From contig NW_003146281.1 in NCBI RefSeq assembly GCF_000003605.2, positions 271,377 to 335,376 on the forward strand: a stretch of 64,000 bases of DNA, written 5' to 3'. The notes under the pieces are model-generated. The model had not been told where the DNA came from and did no database searches. It saw only the letters and a list, made by a program, of their open reading frames with translations. The DNA is from Saccoglossus kowalevskii. Its lineage: Eukaryota; Hemichordata; Enteropneusta; Harrimaniidae. This document shows positions 52,201-64,000 of this stretch, one piece after another. Within the stretch, counting starts at the first letter, position 1; each line of letters starts with the position of its first letter. Made by a program: the position numbers and the translations under genes.

Positions 52201-55159
52201 ATCTCAATTATCTTACCATTCATGTCACAATATTATAATATATGGAACTCAAAAATGTTTGATTCCCCGGTATTAATGTAACATGGGGACAGTGCGCCAA
52301 GGACTCCGTATCCGATGCTTCCGGGCACGGTGTATCTCAGTCCACCCTACAGGTTCGATGTATATACGTATGATGTATTTGACGTACATATGGCCGTATG
52401 TATCTCCGTCCACACGTGGGTCTTGGTGATCCTCCGCCCACCCCGGGCCCATAGAACCGGTTGACACGTGCACCTGGACACATGGCCCGGTTGTTCTCTC
52501 CGTTCATGTGGATCCTGTGTTCCAATGTCGACGTCAGGATGATGTTCACCCATCCCGCGGGGACGGCTTTCTCCCGTAACCCGTCGTTCCCTGAACTTGA
52601 ATACCCACGTGTGTCATTTACTAGATGTACCTCGGGTCTGGGTATTCATGTCACTTAAATTGCGGTTACAGGCTTTCACGAAAATCACGTGACAATTAAC
52701 CGAATATTTTCTGATGGAATGTTTTGTTTTGTTTTTTTCATTACTATAATAAACAAGAATGTGGTATGATTATGTATTGGAATCAACGTACATTATTATA
52801 GGTTTACGATAAAATTGATTTCATTTCAATGCCATCAACGCAATACTTCTAGACCTACCCTAGACTATTATTTGCATGCATAATTTTGTTGTTAACATGA
52901 AGAATCAAATAGCATAAAATACGAACCCTCTCTACCCATTGAATTCTTGGCGTTCCGCGTGATACCCAAAAATCTCCGAGACTGATGGATACTGAGTTTT
53001 ATTTTTATTGTTCGTAGTTGCACTTGATTCACGTTCTTTGTGAACCCACTTAACGTACAAGTACGCTATTTACCACCACGCCCTTTAGAACATCCTAATG
53101 ACCACGCTTTATAGATAGCGGTACAGTCAGTGTGTGCTAGGGTCGCGAAAATCACGCGGTTAACCGTCATACGCGATGATCGCAACCTTAAACACTGCCT
53201 TCGTGACACGTTCAATGTACAATTCTCTCAGTTTCAATGACTATGATGTCACTTATTAACCAATGTGTCATATAGTATGCAAACAGCTCTGGAAACGTTA
53301 GATATACGAGGATATAAGTTCATTATTATTTCACTGATACACTAAGGTATCGCAATAAAGTACAACTACAATATCAATAGTATTATTATAAAAAACAGAA
53401 TGGGAATCAAATTCAAGGTTATGGAGTTTAATGGGGTGAACCACCTTATTGATTTCGATGAAAAATATCCTTCCTTTCAATATTTTAATTACACTAGATA
53501 AAAGATGAGATGACGCGGAAGACCCAATATTGTTATAGTGGTCCGTGGGTGGATCCCGTGAAAAAACACGAATTGTATTTCGCACGGGTCTTTGCAGGAT
53601 CAACAAACACTGAACCAAGACTCGGCAAATACGTCTGACGATTAGGCAATATCGAGAATAAGCACGGTAATGAAACTAGTCTCAAATATGGCATCTCAAG
53701 CTATCAACAGCCTGAAACACCCGAATTACTGTAGTTTTGTTCTTCTAACTGAACAATGTTTACGACGTGCATCAATTAAGTGTTTTAAAACAAGCTTAAG
53801 TATGATTAAAAAACACTTGTTGCAAACAATGGAGCCATCTATTTAATGTAAAGTGATCGAAAATGTGTTCCGCTATTGTTCTGGCCTGTGAGAAAATAAC
53901 TTCGTATGTAAATAGAAATTGGCGGAGTGTGTGGTTGTTTGGTAATTCGCTGTATTGAGTGACGTGTGTGGTTGTTTGGTAATTCTGAATTGACTGACGA
54001 GCCACAAAACATTGCCGGATACAAGCGTGTGAAAGAGATAGCGCCATTCTTGTTTGAATAAAGCTTAATTTTCTTGAAAACAATACACAATTAAAAAAGA
54101 CGTTTCAATAATATTCAATATGGTATTTTTTTCCTTCTCACGGGCAAAATATAACAATAAGTGCAGACGATAACCAAAACTTCATAGCAACTGATAAACA
54201 TTGCGTTTATTACGTGGCATTAATAAAGGGGCATGACCTACATTTTTCTTCTGATTTGTTAGTCTATAACACAGAGACAAAATGAACGTTGTGATGAGGT
54301 ACATTGTTAGGATGTTCATATGAAAAGAGTTCATAGAATATGAATTGGTAGACGACCAACAAATCATTGGAGATATTGATCAGTGCATCAAAAAGTCAAG
54401 ATAATGTCTTGGATCAACCGATCTGGAAACGACATTATATATGTTCTCGTACTAGTTAACTGTACCAGAATTTACTGTCTTCATAATTAATGACAATCGA
54501 GAAGTGTTAGAAACTATACGTAATATGTTTTGTAATATTTTGACGTCTCTGTCAACACATTCTAGTTCCGCGGTGTTACGGTACGTCACATCAGAGGAGA
54601 GTCGAACGAGGCTGGCAAAACACTGTGATAAATCTGTACATATCGCTGGCTAGACGTATACAGCTACATACCACCTCACGGTCACTCTCAAGTAAAACTT
54701 GCCGACAGTTTAGAGACATCCAACCAAAACACACTTTTAACTGACCGTATGTGTTGCTAAAACAACACTTGAATATGTTATGCCTTCATACTTAGTTATT
54801 GTTAGTCCTTATATAAACAAAGATAAAAAAAAAATTATCTCGACAGGTTGTAATGTATAATGTGCCATGTTGTATAAACCATATGAATTGTATAGTATTT
54901 GATTTATTTTACCAAAAAATATAAAACAACAGAAAACAAGCAATGTGAGAAAGGAAAAAAAGGATGTTTGATAGTATAGTAGTTATTTTGTCATCCGTGT
55001 TCTGACATTATATCATAATTTTGTAAAAAAAAAAACCCATAAATATACTACATATATGTTGTTTTTAATAGCATGGGGTTTGATTACATGCCGGGCGTGT
55101 CGTTTTTCATTTAAAACGTGGAAGTATAAATACATAGGCACAGTATTGAATGGTCCACT

Positions 55160-55220
55160 TTCTAGCTTAGAGGTATAGCATTAGTTTTCCATTTGGATTA
55201 CAATTTGATTTCAATCGAAT
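55160..55220 (+). mobile_element. tRNA-like SINE head, weak
   Basis: TAGCTTAGAGG fits the A-box consensus, and GATTTCAATCG about 35 bases later resembles a B box. The rest is too degenerate for a tRNA gene. Confidence 0.3.
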
Positions 55221-56132
55221 CATGCAATTAATGCTATCAGTGCTGATCATTGTACAGGATACCCATCGCAACCATATGGAGTTAGTTGTAACGAATGTGA
55301 ATAGCGTGAGAATCTGGTACATTTGCTTGTCGAAGGGAAAATAAATTATATAGTTTTCGTCATGTTCCGCGGAACAGGGGAATTGATAGTTATTTAGTTA
55401 GTTAGCTAGGTAGGTAGGCTAATATTAAGTATCTCATACACAAAGAGTGGAAAATCGTAGAATCCACGGAACAAATATAGAACCAACACACATATATCTA
55501 CATATATATCTACATCTACAAATTTTGACATCGAAATCTTATGTTGATATGAACAGGGGGTCACACGTTAGAATGGACAATCACAACATTAAATTCAACA
55601 CACCTACAGTTAAGTCGGGACATTCATATCGGGACTAGGGGGCAGCTTACGTATTTCAAAGTGCAAACAAAAACCACTGTTTACACCTGATCAATGTACC
55701 CTATCTTTAAAACTAAACAGCTTAAACCCTGATTATACCGTTTTATAAAAACGTTCATGCTATTTTCGTTTGCTTGTTCATTTTCTACAGGCACAAGCCA
55801 CGCGTTCAGGTTTTCAACAAACGACTTGTCAGAAGGCCCCACAATAGCGACGCTTGCTCACTGACTATGCAATTCCAGCCGATGGCAAAACATCGAAAAC
55901 ACCAACCATCTGCGGAGATCTGTTATTTAGTACATACACATTTAAGCTTAAACCCTGTATTTCTTTTACTGCCAATCTTAATGTTAATATAGCTCTTATC
56001 ACAGATGCGGAGTACATGCAATCGCTTTTGTCCGTATTGTACGATCAAAAAATACCCACTCTTTTATACCAAGCAGAAGTAAATGCTTTGCTTTATATGA
56101 TTTGATAGTTTTCCAGTTGTTGACACTGCTCC

Positions 56133-56223
<91 letters not shown>

Positions 56224-56329
56224 TTCATTTATTCATTTATTCATTCATTCATTCATTCATTCATTCATTCATTCATTCATTCATTCATTCATAAATTAAT
56301 TAATTCATTAATTCATTCATTCATTTACA
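56133..56329. repeat. (TTTA)n grading into (TTCA)n microsatellite
   Basis: A pure TTTA tract changes at about 56224 into TTCA units through interspersed single changes, and then becomes TTAA/TTCA mixed. Confidence 0.95.
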
Positions 56330-57022
56330 AACCAAATTAAAAAAAATATCATATACAAACTATGGCAAATAATAAAGATCACAAATTAAGAGTCGAAAAA
56401 AAAAGAATAATAATTGACAATAAAATTAATTTCAACTTTGTTTCGAAGTAGGATGATTTCCAATCAAATCAGCTTAGGTTTGTTTCAAAATGTCATATTT
56501 AGGATGTAAATCGCGATATGTTCGAGAAATATATAAAATGAAATTAATTTATCGTAAACAAAATAACTCCACGATCTTGTCTGTGTGCGACTTGGCAAAT
56601 AATACTTTAAAAGAACGAGTGGGCATATACGGATGCCATCGCCTTGGAGATCGATCAGTATAATCAATTGGTAAAAACCGTTATGACATGACCCCGTATA
56701 GTCGGGATATTTGAAGCACTTAGTCCATACAATACCAACCGACGCTGTCCAACGGCTTCTGGGCATGCTTTCCATTTTCAGCTATTCAATTCATATCTTC
56801 TTTAATCCCAGTTAATCTCGTTTTTTCGAGATTTGTTATAAAAGTACGGGAGACAGGAGTTATAAAACAGGTGGTGAGCACGTGAGTGTAAATGTACACC
56901 AGAAGAAAGGATTTCAAGCCGGCAGTTCAAGTTCTGTTTGAAAAGAAATTTATGCTGCGATTACGTCATATCAGCTGCGTGTATCAACTTGTATATGTAA
57001 CAAACCAATGAAATTAGTAGTC

Positions 57023-57415
57023 GAATCACGATTCACTATTCGGCATATGCAAGGTGACAACTTGAAAAGCGAATCACTATTCGGCATATGCAAGGTGACA
57101 ACTTCAAGTTGAAAAGCGAATCACTATTCGTCATAAGCAGGGTGACAACTTGAAACTATTTGCCATATGCAGGGTAACAACTTGAAACTATTCGTCATAT
57201 GCAAGGTGACAACTTGAAACTATTTGCCATATGCAGGGTGACAACTTGAAAAGTGAATCACTATTTCGCCCTATTCAGGGTTACAACTTGAAAAGTGAAT
57301 CACTATTTCGCCCTATTCAGGGTTACAACTTGAAAAGTGAATCACTATTTCGCCCTATTCAGGGTTACAACTTGAAAAGTGAATCACTATTTCGCAGTAT
57401 TCAGGGTGACAATTT
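57023..57415. repeat. Compound minisatellite with 40-42-bp units, about 10 copies
   Basis: Left units read GCGAATCACTATTCGGCATA then TGCAAGGTGACAACTTGAAAA; some lack the GAATCA part. The last four are regular 42-bp units with TTTCGCCCTATTCAGGGTTAC. These four keep one frame open with a repeated 14-residue peptide. Confidence 0.9.
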
Positions 57416-59240
57416 TAGTATCTCCATTATTGACCAATACTACAATGAGTGACATGGAGCGTTTTCATGATTGACCAGGGTTACACTGGACTGACATGGA
57501 GTATTTCCATTACCAACCAATGATACAATGGATTGGCATTGAGTGTCCCAAAAATTGACCAGTACTAGACTCGACAAAGTGTCTCCATTATTGGCCAGAC
57601 CTAAAAAGAACATGTATTCATTTTTTGTCACCAGTGAATTCATCACATCGTAAAAAAATCAGGCTATCATTGTTACAGTAGATCTCACTGTGTTCTTGTT
57701 GGAGTGTGTCGGTACTTTGCATCATGTGACATGAGTGCGACTGCTTCCGGTGTTGATTAGATCAGCCGGCATCGTTAGGTGTCTCTAATCAAGAAGAACC
57801 AAAACAGGAAGTCATCGATGATTGGATACTTAAGTTATGCGGCTTTAATTGAGAGTAAATCTGTTGAAACTTTGTTAAGAGTTGCCAGTAATGCAATGTA
57901 TATCAAGGTTATTAAATTCAATTTCACCGTGACTCAAAACTATGTAGCAACACCATTATTTGGAGTTGTTCTGCCAAGAACGCGACGATTGGCTATCGTT
58001 ACACACGTGGTACAGTTAGTAATATTTGTTGACTGAGATTTCTCCTTAGCAATCTTGTTTTTTTGTGAACGGAGACTCTCGCTGTGCTCCTAACAAATTT
58101 CCTCCGGACCCATCTCTTCAATATAAATGTCACAGCCAATTGTCGTTTTTATTAAGAAAGATGGCCGACATGTGGTAAGAGCGCTCTGGGTCATCTTCCG
58201 GGGGGCTTATTGTTAAGGTTACGGATCAACACAACTCCGTGTACTGTCATCTCGGATTCGCTAAAATTCAAAAATGTCCGCCGAGGATATCAGTATATTG
58301 CCGTTGCTATGACAACAGGGAAAGCACCCGTGATGATATCCTTCCTTGAATTTACTCGACAAATCAAGTCAAATGGTTTCGTTTTGGCTCGCCGTTTCCG
58401 TTCCCGCGGCTAAATGGAAAATTAGATGGGAATCCCTTGTTGGGATTCTCCCGCGGAAAAAAGGAAGCAGCGATTATTGTCGGGAGTTTTTGTGTTTCAG
58501 CACGGGTGAGGCTAAGTCAAATGAGACATTTGTGTAAAATAATTACTGTACCGTTATGTGTCTAGCACGGGACGGTCGCCGATAGTTATTTGCATTGTCG
58601 TAGTACTACGTGCGTAGTGATCTCGTGGGGAGTGTGGAATAAGGCTGTGATGAAAACCGACTGTGCAAAAGAAAACTGTTTTACCATTATTCGGTCTATA
58701 CGATATGACGAAAATATTTCCACGCCGCCAGAGGGTTAGATCGTGAAAATAAAGGTCGAATGATTTATAAAAACATATTGAGTAGTGAGACACAGACTGT
58801 GAAATCATCGTTTTGGAACGTGTTTGCCGCTTGTTTTTATCACCAATTCATGACGTATGATTTGGCCTCTAGTTTGTATGTATGAATAGTTATCTTTTTG
58901 TTATATTAGTTATCATATCGAAAACATCAACCGATGCGATGCGCCTAATTCTTTTATTCCTGAAAATGAGTTTGTCGCCGAACGTATTGAACAACTATAA
59001 ATAGCGTCGACCGAAAATTGATCAGTTGCGTTTTTCTTATAACCAACTTTCCTAGTTTATGTAGATTTACGCAAGTGTCAGAGTCTGATTAATTTCAAAC
59101 ATATGTCCCATTTCACACCTAAGACTCAAGGACTGTGATAGAAAAATTGTTGAAATGGCAAATTACTGATTTGTAATTTACAGGTAGAAAATGACGAGCA
59201 GCGAAGATTGATACAAGACAAGAAGAAACAAACACATTTA

Positions 59241-59492
59241 AAGGGCGGTGTCGTCGCGCTGCGCATGTGCGACATTTTTGTTGATGAACATTGATTTTCC
59301 CACAATCCTATGCGCTCTTCAAATGGAAATATGTATGAGGTTTGACCTGGGCGCGACTTGCACTAATTACCGCCGGTGACTCCTTCGATATCTTACAATC
59401 ACCTCACAAATACCTAACAGTCAAAGTCGCCATATTTGTTTATATTAGACCCATATATCTCGCGCATTTGTGGCGCGACGACTACCGCCCTT
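59241..59492. mobile_element. MITE, AAGSGCGG family, copy 3 (longer)
   Basis: The left end AAGGGCGGTGTCGTCGCGC and the reverse complement of the right end, AAGGGCGGTAGTCGTCGCGC, are near-perfect inverted repeats of about 22 bp. It is flanked by TA on both sides and is 252 bp long. The interior differs from copies 1 and 2, so only the ends are shared, as expected of elements mobilised by one transposase. Confidence 0.75.
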
Positions 59493-60349
59493 TATGTTAT
59501 GAGATGAATTTGTCTGAATCGAAATTATGAACATAAATATGTGTTATCCATGAAGGTAGTGGTAACTTCTCGATTATTATTGTCATTCTAATTGTGTTAT
59601 GTTAAACATCGTATCCAGTAGAGTAGGATTCCACGAAGTCTGCAAATGCAGTTTTAAATGAGATACGTGTTATTCTACTTACTTGAACCACGCCAGTGTC
59701 TAAAATATGCATATCAAAACAGGTATGCATTTTTAGTAAATTTTAGATACCATCTATTCACGCGACATTCTGTTCGAATACGTCACCAACGTTTTTGCCT
59801 CGTTCGATGATCAATTATACATTCATCGGCCCATGCACAACCAAATCATCATCAATTGAACTCATTCATTTAATTTGAAATATTTCAAATGTAATATTTA
59901 CCTGAAAGTCCTGATCTATAGGTAGAATGGGTTTTTTAATGATATTGATACAAATAGCCGTCAACAAGGATGAAAAAAATGTGGATATCTACTGAAGCAA
60001 AAATACCACGCGACACTGAAACTCGAAAATGAACATACTCGGTGTATATTAACATTATAAATACATAAAAAAAATGTGAATAATTCGTTATGTTTATTTC
60101 ATTATTTTAGTCTGATAACCCGAAAACGCATGAAACGTCAAACAACAAATACAAAAATAGAAAAAGTTAATTTTCTTAAAGAAGCACGAGAAATGTGAAC
60201 AGTCATCACACGGAAATCCGCTACAATTTGCAATGAAATTATGCGAGTACATTTCAAACAAATGAATCAAAATATGTATTTGTGTTACAGAAGTAAATAC
60301 ACCTGAAAAGAAGATAACGATTGTGTTCTAAGTGAATGTGAATATAAGT

Positions 60350-60584
60350 AACATATATTAGACATAGTGCAACATAGACTAGATATAGTGCAACATGGAC
60401 TAGCTACAACGCAACATAGACTAAGTATTGTGCAACATAGACTAATTATTGTGCAACATAGACTAGGTATAGTGCAACATGGACTAGCTACAACGCAACA
60501 TAGACTAAGTATTGTGCAACATAGACTAGGTATAGTGCAACATATATTAGATATGGTACAACATATATTAGATACAATGCAATA
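60350..60584. repeat. 21-bp minisatellite, about 11 copies
   Basis: The unit is GTGCAACATAGACTAGGTATA, with a variant CTACAACGCAACATGGACTA. The order of variants repeats every four units or so (the CTACAACG variant at about 60403 and 60487), a small higher-order pattern. Confidence 0.92.
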
Positions 60585-62354
60585 TTTTATTATAAAGTTT
60601 CCCAACTTGATACTTTTATGACAGTTTTTCATAAGCATGTGTACTGTTTGTTTCCATGCATATAATAACAAACACTGCACATGTATATTAGTGGTTTGGA
60701 TTTTTCTTTGAACGAATACTGCTGCGTGTCCTGTAAATGCATCATTTTTAGTTTATTATAAATCATAATCATATTTGGTCTACAAAATTATTAATATATA
60801 TTCATGTATTGTATATATTCATCCATAATGCATCTTTAAACTCTTCACGATTGTATATGTACTGTGTGTAAAACCGATTTCTATTCCCCGACTATAGATC
60901 GCCAGGTTGACAGTGGACTTACGTAAGGATCAACAAAACTCAACAAATGAATTGCCAAAATTAGAAATGATATGAAGTTTATAAACGTTGAAGTGAATTT
61001 TTATGTTAGTTTCAAAGTAATCAAATGTATTTTACACTGTAGCAATCAATACAAACAGATTCTTTGCAAACTCACCACCTCAGTATATGGAACAAGATAT
61101 TTGATGAAAATGAAAAAAGACATACCGCGGTTGACGTTACATTAATAAAAGCAGTAGCAATGAAAAGTCAATCAATTTAATATTCAAGAGCACATCAAAT
61201 ACCCACTTTTTGCTACGTTTGCCCTAAAAGCTTCCCTTTTTTAGACCCTGACAATGCATATATAAAGAATCCCCGCTATAAATCCTGCCAGTTCTCACGC
61301 ATGATGTGCTGCATTTTGTCAATATTGGTAGCATTTATTCTCGATGCATTTACCCTCGTTTATGCAATCAATGATAATGAGGGCTAAAGCAAATACTTCC
61401 GCAGTAACAGAACCGATGATAATCAACGCGGAGACGCGGTGAAAGTTAAAAGACTGTTGAAAGGAGGCCATTGAAAAAAGGCTTCAACTGGTGACTTTTC
61501 GTAATGGTTCCCCATTCAGAGGTCACCGACTGGTTGCACCCATACAAAGGAATGAGTGACTTAAAATCAGACAGTTGCTACAAAACAACTATTGTATCGC
61601 AAACTACCTGCCTTGATCAAAAAGGAAACATCTATATTTGCTGACTGCTGTGGCTCGATTATGAGTTGCAATCCTTCACTTACAGATCATTGCATTTGTA
61701 CACGGTGTATCGGGAATTTGCACGCCTGACAAGGAAAAGTCACATCAAAGGCGACGGGGCAGACGGATTTAACTTACCCCTTCTTTCAATCCTTTGTCAG
61801 GCTCTACAAACCGCTATGTCCATTAAAAGGCTAACGAGATCAAGTAAGCGTAAAATTGTTGCCACATACAAAAGAAGCTCGTAATATTTTTGAAGGCGTC
61901 AATTTTGTTGCAATATGTGTGTTTTGAAGGTTATCAAACTGATTAGCAATGTGATTGACTAATAGCGGATCAATCGAGCAATATATTGGCTGATTAGTCA
62001 AATCAGTCTGTTAGTTTTGCGGATGATTGTTTGATTGGGTTCGTGTTTACTTATAGAAAGCATGTATGTCTAGCTTGCCAAAGGGAAACCTCAACGACAC
62101 CACTAAACCACCACCAAGCTAGCTAGCACAAAACGTCCATGACTGCAAAGTATCTCCAAATCATAACTGTTGTCTTATCATTGAAGCGTCAGTTCATTTG
62201 AAAATCATGTAATATAGAGTTAAATATCATATTTCCTTCAAAATTGCTTCTCGTCTCTATTAATTTGTGAGCGGCGATCATTTTTTGACCTATATTCTAC
62301 TCCGGAGTGACATTAGGAACTAGAACCCGTTCGTATATATCCTTATAACGGTAA

Positions 62355-62371
62355 CACGTGACGTGACGTCA
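62355..62371. promoter_or_regulatory. E-box plus full CRE cluster
   Basis: CACGTGACGTGACGTCA contains CACGTG (bHLH core) and the palindromic TGACGTCA (CREB/ATF site, 62364-62371) in 17 bases. Other single CREs are at 2531-2538 and 27664-27671. Regulatory function is inferred from motif only. Confidence 0.3.
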
Positions 62372-62636
62372 CAGACTGTTTTCTAAACCATATGTGGAAG
62401 GATTAGTACAAACCATAGTTATGTCGACATGAATTGATATTATCGTCGTCAAGAATTTATTTAATTGACATTTCATCGCATTTTCCTAGACCTGAATATT
62501 TGTTTTAGCTACTTGAGTTAAATGATTCTGTTAGGAATAGAAATACACACTAACACGTCACAGTTATTTACGTCTGCGTTACAGTCATTCAAACAAAAGT
62601 ACCAGAATTTGTGAACTTAAAAGTGAAGGGGATCGC

Positions 62637-63404
62637 CAGGATGGTGCATGTGAGAACCAGTGTATTGGTGAAAAAGCTCAGATGTTTGCATGTGAGAACC
62701 AGTGTATTGGTGAAGGAGTTCAGATGTTTGCATGTGAGAACCAGTGTATTGGTGAAGAAGTTCAGATGTTTACATGTGAGAACCAGTGTATTGGTGAATG
62801 AGTTCAGATGTTTGCATGTGAGAACCAGTGTATTGGTGAAAGAGCTCATATGTTTGCATGTGAGAACCAGTGTATTGTGAAGGAGTTCAGATGTTTACAT
62901 GTGAAAACCAGTGTATTGGTGAAGGAGTTCAGACATTTGCATGTGAGAACCAGTGTATTGGTGAAGGAGTTCAGATATTTGCATGTGAGAACCAGTGTAT
63001 TGGTGAAGGAGTTCAGATATTTGCATGTGAGAACCAGTGTATTGGTGAAGGAGTTCAGATGTTTGCATGTGAGAACCAGTGTATTGGTGAAGGAGTTCAG
63101 ATGTTTGCATGTGAGAACCAGTGTATTGGTGAAAGAGTTCAGATGTTTGCATGTGAGAACCAGTGTATTGGTGAAGGAGTTCAGATGTTTGCATGTGAGA
63201 ACCAGTGTATTGGTGAAAGAGTTCAGATGTTTGCATGTGAGAACCAGTGTATTGGTGAAAAAGTTCAGATGTTTACATGTGAGAACCAGCGTATTGGTGA
63301 ATGAGTTCAGATGTTTGCATGTGAGAACCAGTGCATTGGTGAATAAGTTCAGATGTTTACATGTGAGAACCTGTGTATTGGTTTAGGAGTTCAGATATTT
63401 ACAT
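62637..63404. repeat. 42-bp minisatellite, about 18 copies
   Basis: The unit is GTTCAGATGTTTGCATGTGA then GAACCAGTGTATTGGTGAAGGA. It is a multiple of 3, so several frames stay open over the array (FRCLHVRTSVLVKE-type peptide). One unit has a single-base deletion near 62876 that breaks the frame, which argues against coding use. Confidence 0.95.
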
Positions 63405-63423
63405 ACAAGGTCCAGGGTATAGC

Positions 63424-64000
63424 ATCAGGTATTAGGTCAAATTCACGTCGCCTTCAGTATTAGGTCAAGTGCCCTCAGGTATTTGGTCAATTGGCCTCAG
63501 GTATTAGGTTAATTGGCCTCGGAGTATTAAGTCATGTCTCTGCGGGTATTAGGTCAAGTGCAGTGGCCTCGGGTATTTGGTCAATTGGCCTTGGCGTATT
63601 GGGTCAATTGGCCTCGGCGTATTAGGTCAAACAGCCTTGGCGTATTAGGTCAAGTAGCTTCGACGTATTAGGTCAAGTAGCCTCGGTGTATTAGGTCAAT
63701 TGGCCTCGGCGTATTAGGTCAAGTAGCCTCGGCGTATTAGGTCAATTGGCCTTGGCGTATTAGGTCAATTGGCGTCGATGTATTAGGTCAATTGGCGTCG
63801 ACGTATTAGGTCTATTGCCTCGGGGTATTAGGTCAAGTAGCCTTGATGTATTAGGTCAAGTAGCCTTGGTGTATTAGGTCAAGTAGCCTTGGTGTATTAG
63901 GTCAAGTAGCCTTGGTGTATTAGGTCAAGTAGCCTTGGCGTATTAGGTCAAGTAGCCTCGGTGTAATAGGTCAAGTAGCCTCGGTGTATTAGGTCGAGTA
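63424..64000. repeat. 23-bp minisatellite, about 25 copies, cut by the window end
   Basis: The unit is GTATTAGGTCAAGTAGCC then TCGGT, with AATTGGCC and TTGG variants. The left part is degenerate and the right part more regular. It starts about 20 bases after the 42-bp array ends. Confidence 0.95.

Larger units (their letters stand above)
49290..57020. other. Upstream or further intron sequence, no gene recognised
   Basis: I searched both strands for PNT-domain exons (WxxxHVRQWLxW type) and saw none. A locally GC-rich block at about 52270-52660 is open in several frames on both strands but shows no recognisable domain. A SINE-like head is at 55160-55220 and a (TTTA)n/(TTCA)n tract at 56133-56329. 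The frame at 56485-56775 (-) starts with ATG and has 96 residues but no known features. Confidence 0.5.
57416..64000. other. Far right flank, repeats and non-coding DNA
   Basis: This contains a MITE (59241-59492), a 21-bp array (60350-60584), a CRE/E-box cluster (62355-62371), a 42-bp array (62637-63404) and a 23-bp array running off the edge. The frame at 57779-58036 (+) lacks recognisable features. No exon with good splice sites and family resemblance was found. Confidence 0.5.

Noticed and set aside
56485-56775. 96-codon - strand frame starting with ATG
   Set aside because: There is no recognisable domain, no promoter and no splice context. It was left out as a probable chance frame.
59902-59915. 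14-nt microexon on the - strand (CTATAG|...|GTAAAT)
   Set aside because: The length is not a multiple of 3 and the pyrimidine tract is weak. It has no known partner exon, so it is probably chance.
62589-63386. Repeat protein with a 14-residue unit
   Set aside because: Frames on both strands are open only inside the 42-bp array, and a one-base deletion near 62876 shifts the frame.
49290-64000. PNT (Pointed/SAM) domain exon of the ETS gene
   Set aside because: I searched by eye on the - strand for the Trp-rich HVRQWLxW pattern and its continuation and found nothing. Absence is reported, not a feature.

Overview
The window is animal nuclear DNA, most likely from a marine invertebrate. It is AT-rich and intron-dominated, with GT-AG splice sites, many minisatellites, small inverted-repeat elements and two assembly gaps. 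The only genes I can name are two members of the ERG/FLI1 subfamily of ETS transcription factors. The conserved linker and C-terminal tail suggest a deuterostome or lophotrochozoan, but I cannot fix the species.

Layout: the last exon of the first ETS gene lies on the + strand (1942-2462); its upstream exons are off the left edge. The second ETS gene lies on the - strand, tail-to-tail with the first, with its last exon at 8724-9241. Reading its introns by eye gave a chain of upstream exons at 32412-32459, 41432-41500 and 48162-48236, plus a probable CpG-rich first coding exon ending at 49120 with an ATG at 49189-49187. All junctions are phase 1, and the joined frame is open for 259 residues. 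The linker aligns with the vertebrate FLI1/ERG linker, running into the DPYQ motif just before the ETS domain. No Pointed (PNT) domain was found, so the visible transcript would be a PNT-less form; a PNT-bearing form could start beyond 64000. A 15-nt phase-compatible microexon candidate (36738-36752) and a 47-nt frame-breaking candidate exon (44389-44435) lie in its introns.

The two ETS exons share 194 consecutive identical bases, silent sites included, while their C-terminal tails and the first codons of the exon have diverged. This points to recent gene conversion between the inverted copies.

The rest is non-coding. There are about twelve tandem arrays, mostly with units of 21-24 bp or 40-46 bp. 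There are two families of short inverted-repeat (MITE-like) elements, several tRNA-derived SINE-like heads, long (TTTA)n tracts and gaps at 7541-7688 and 28388-28437. Sequence on the two sides of the second gap is the same repeat block written twice, which looks like an assembly duplication. One open block at 47359-47625 reads like a coding exon of an unrecognised gene. To the right of about 49400 I see no convincing gene.
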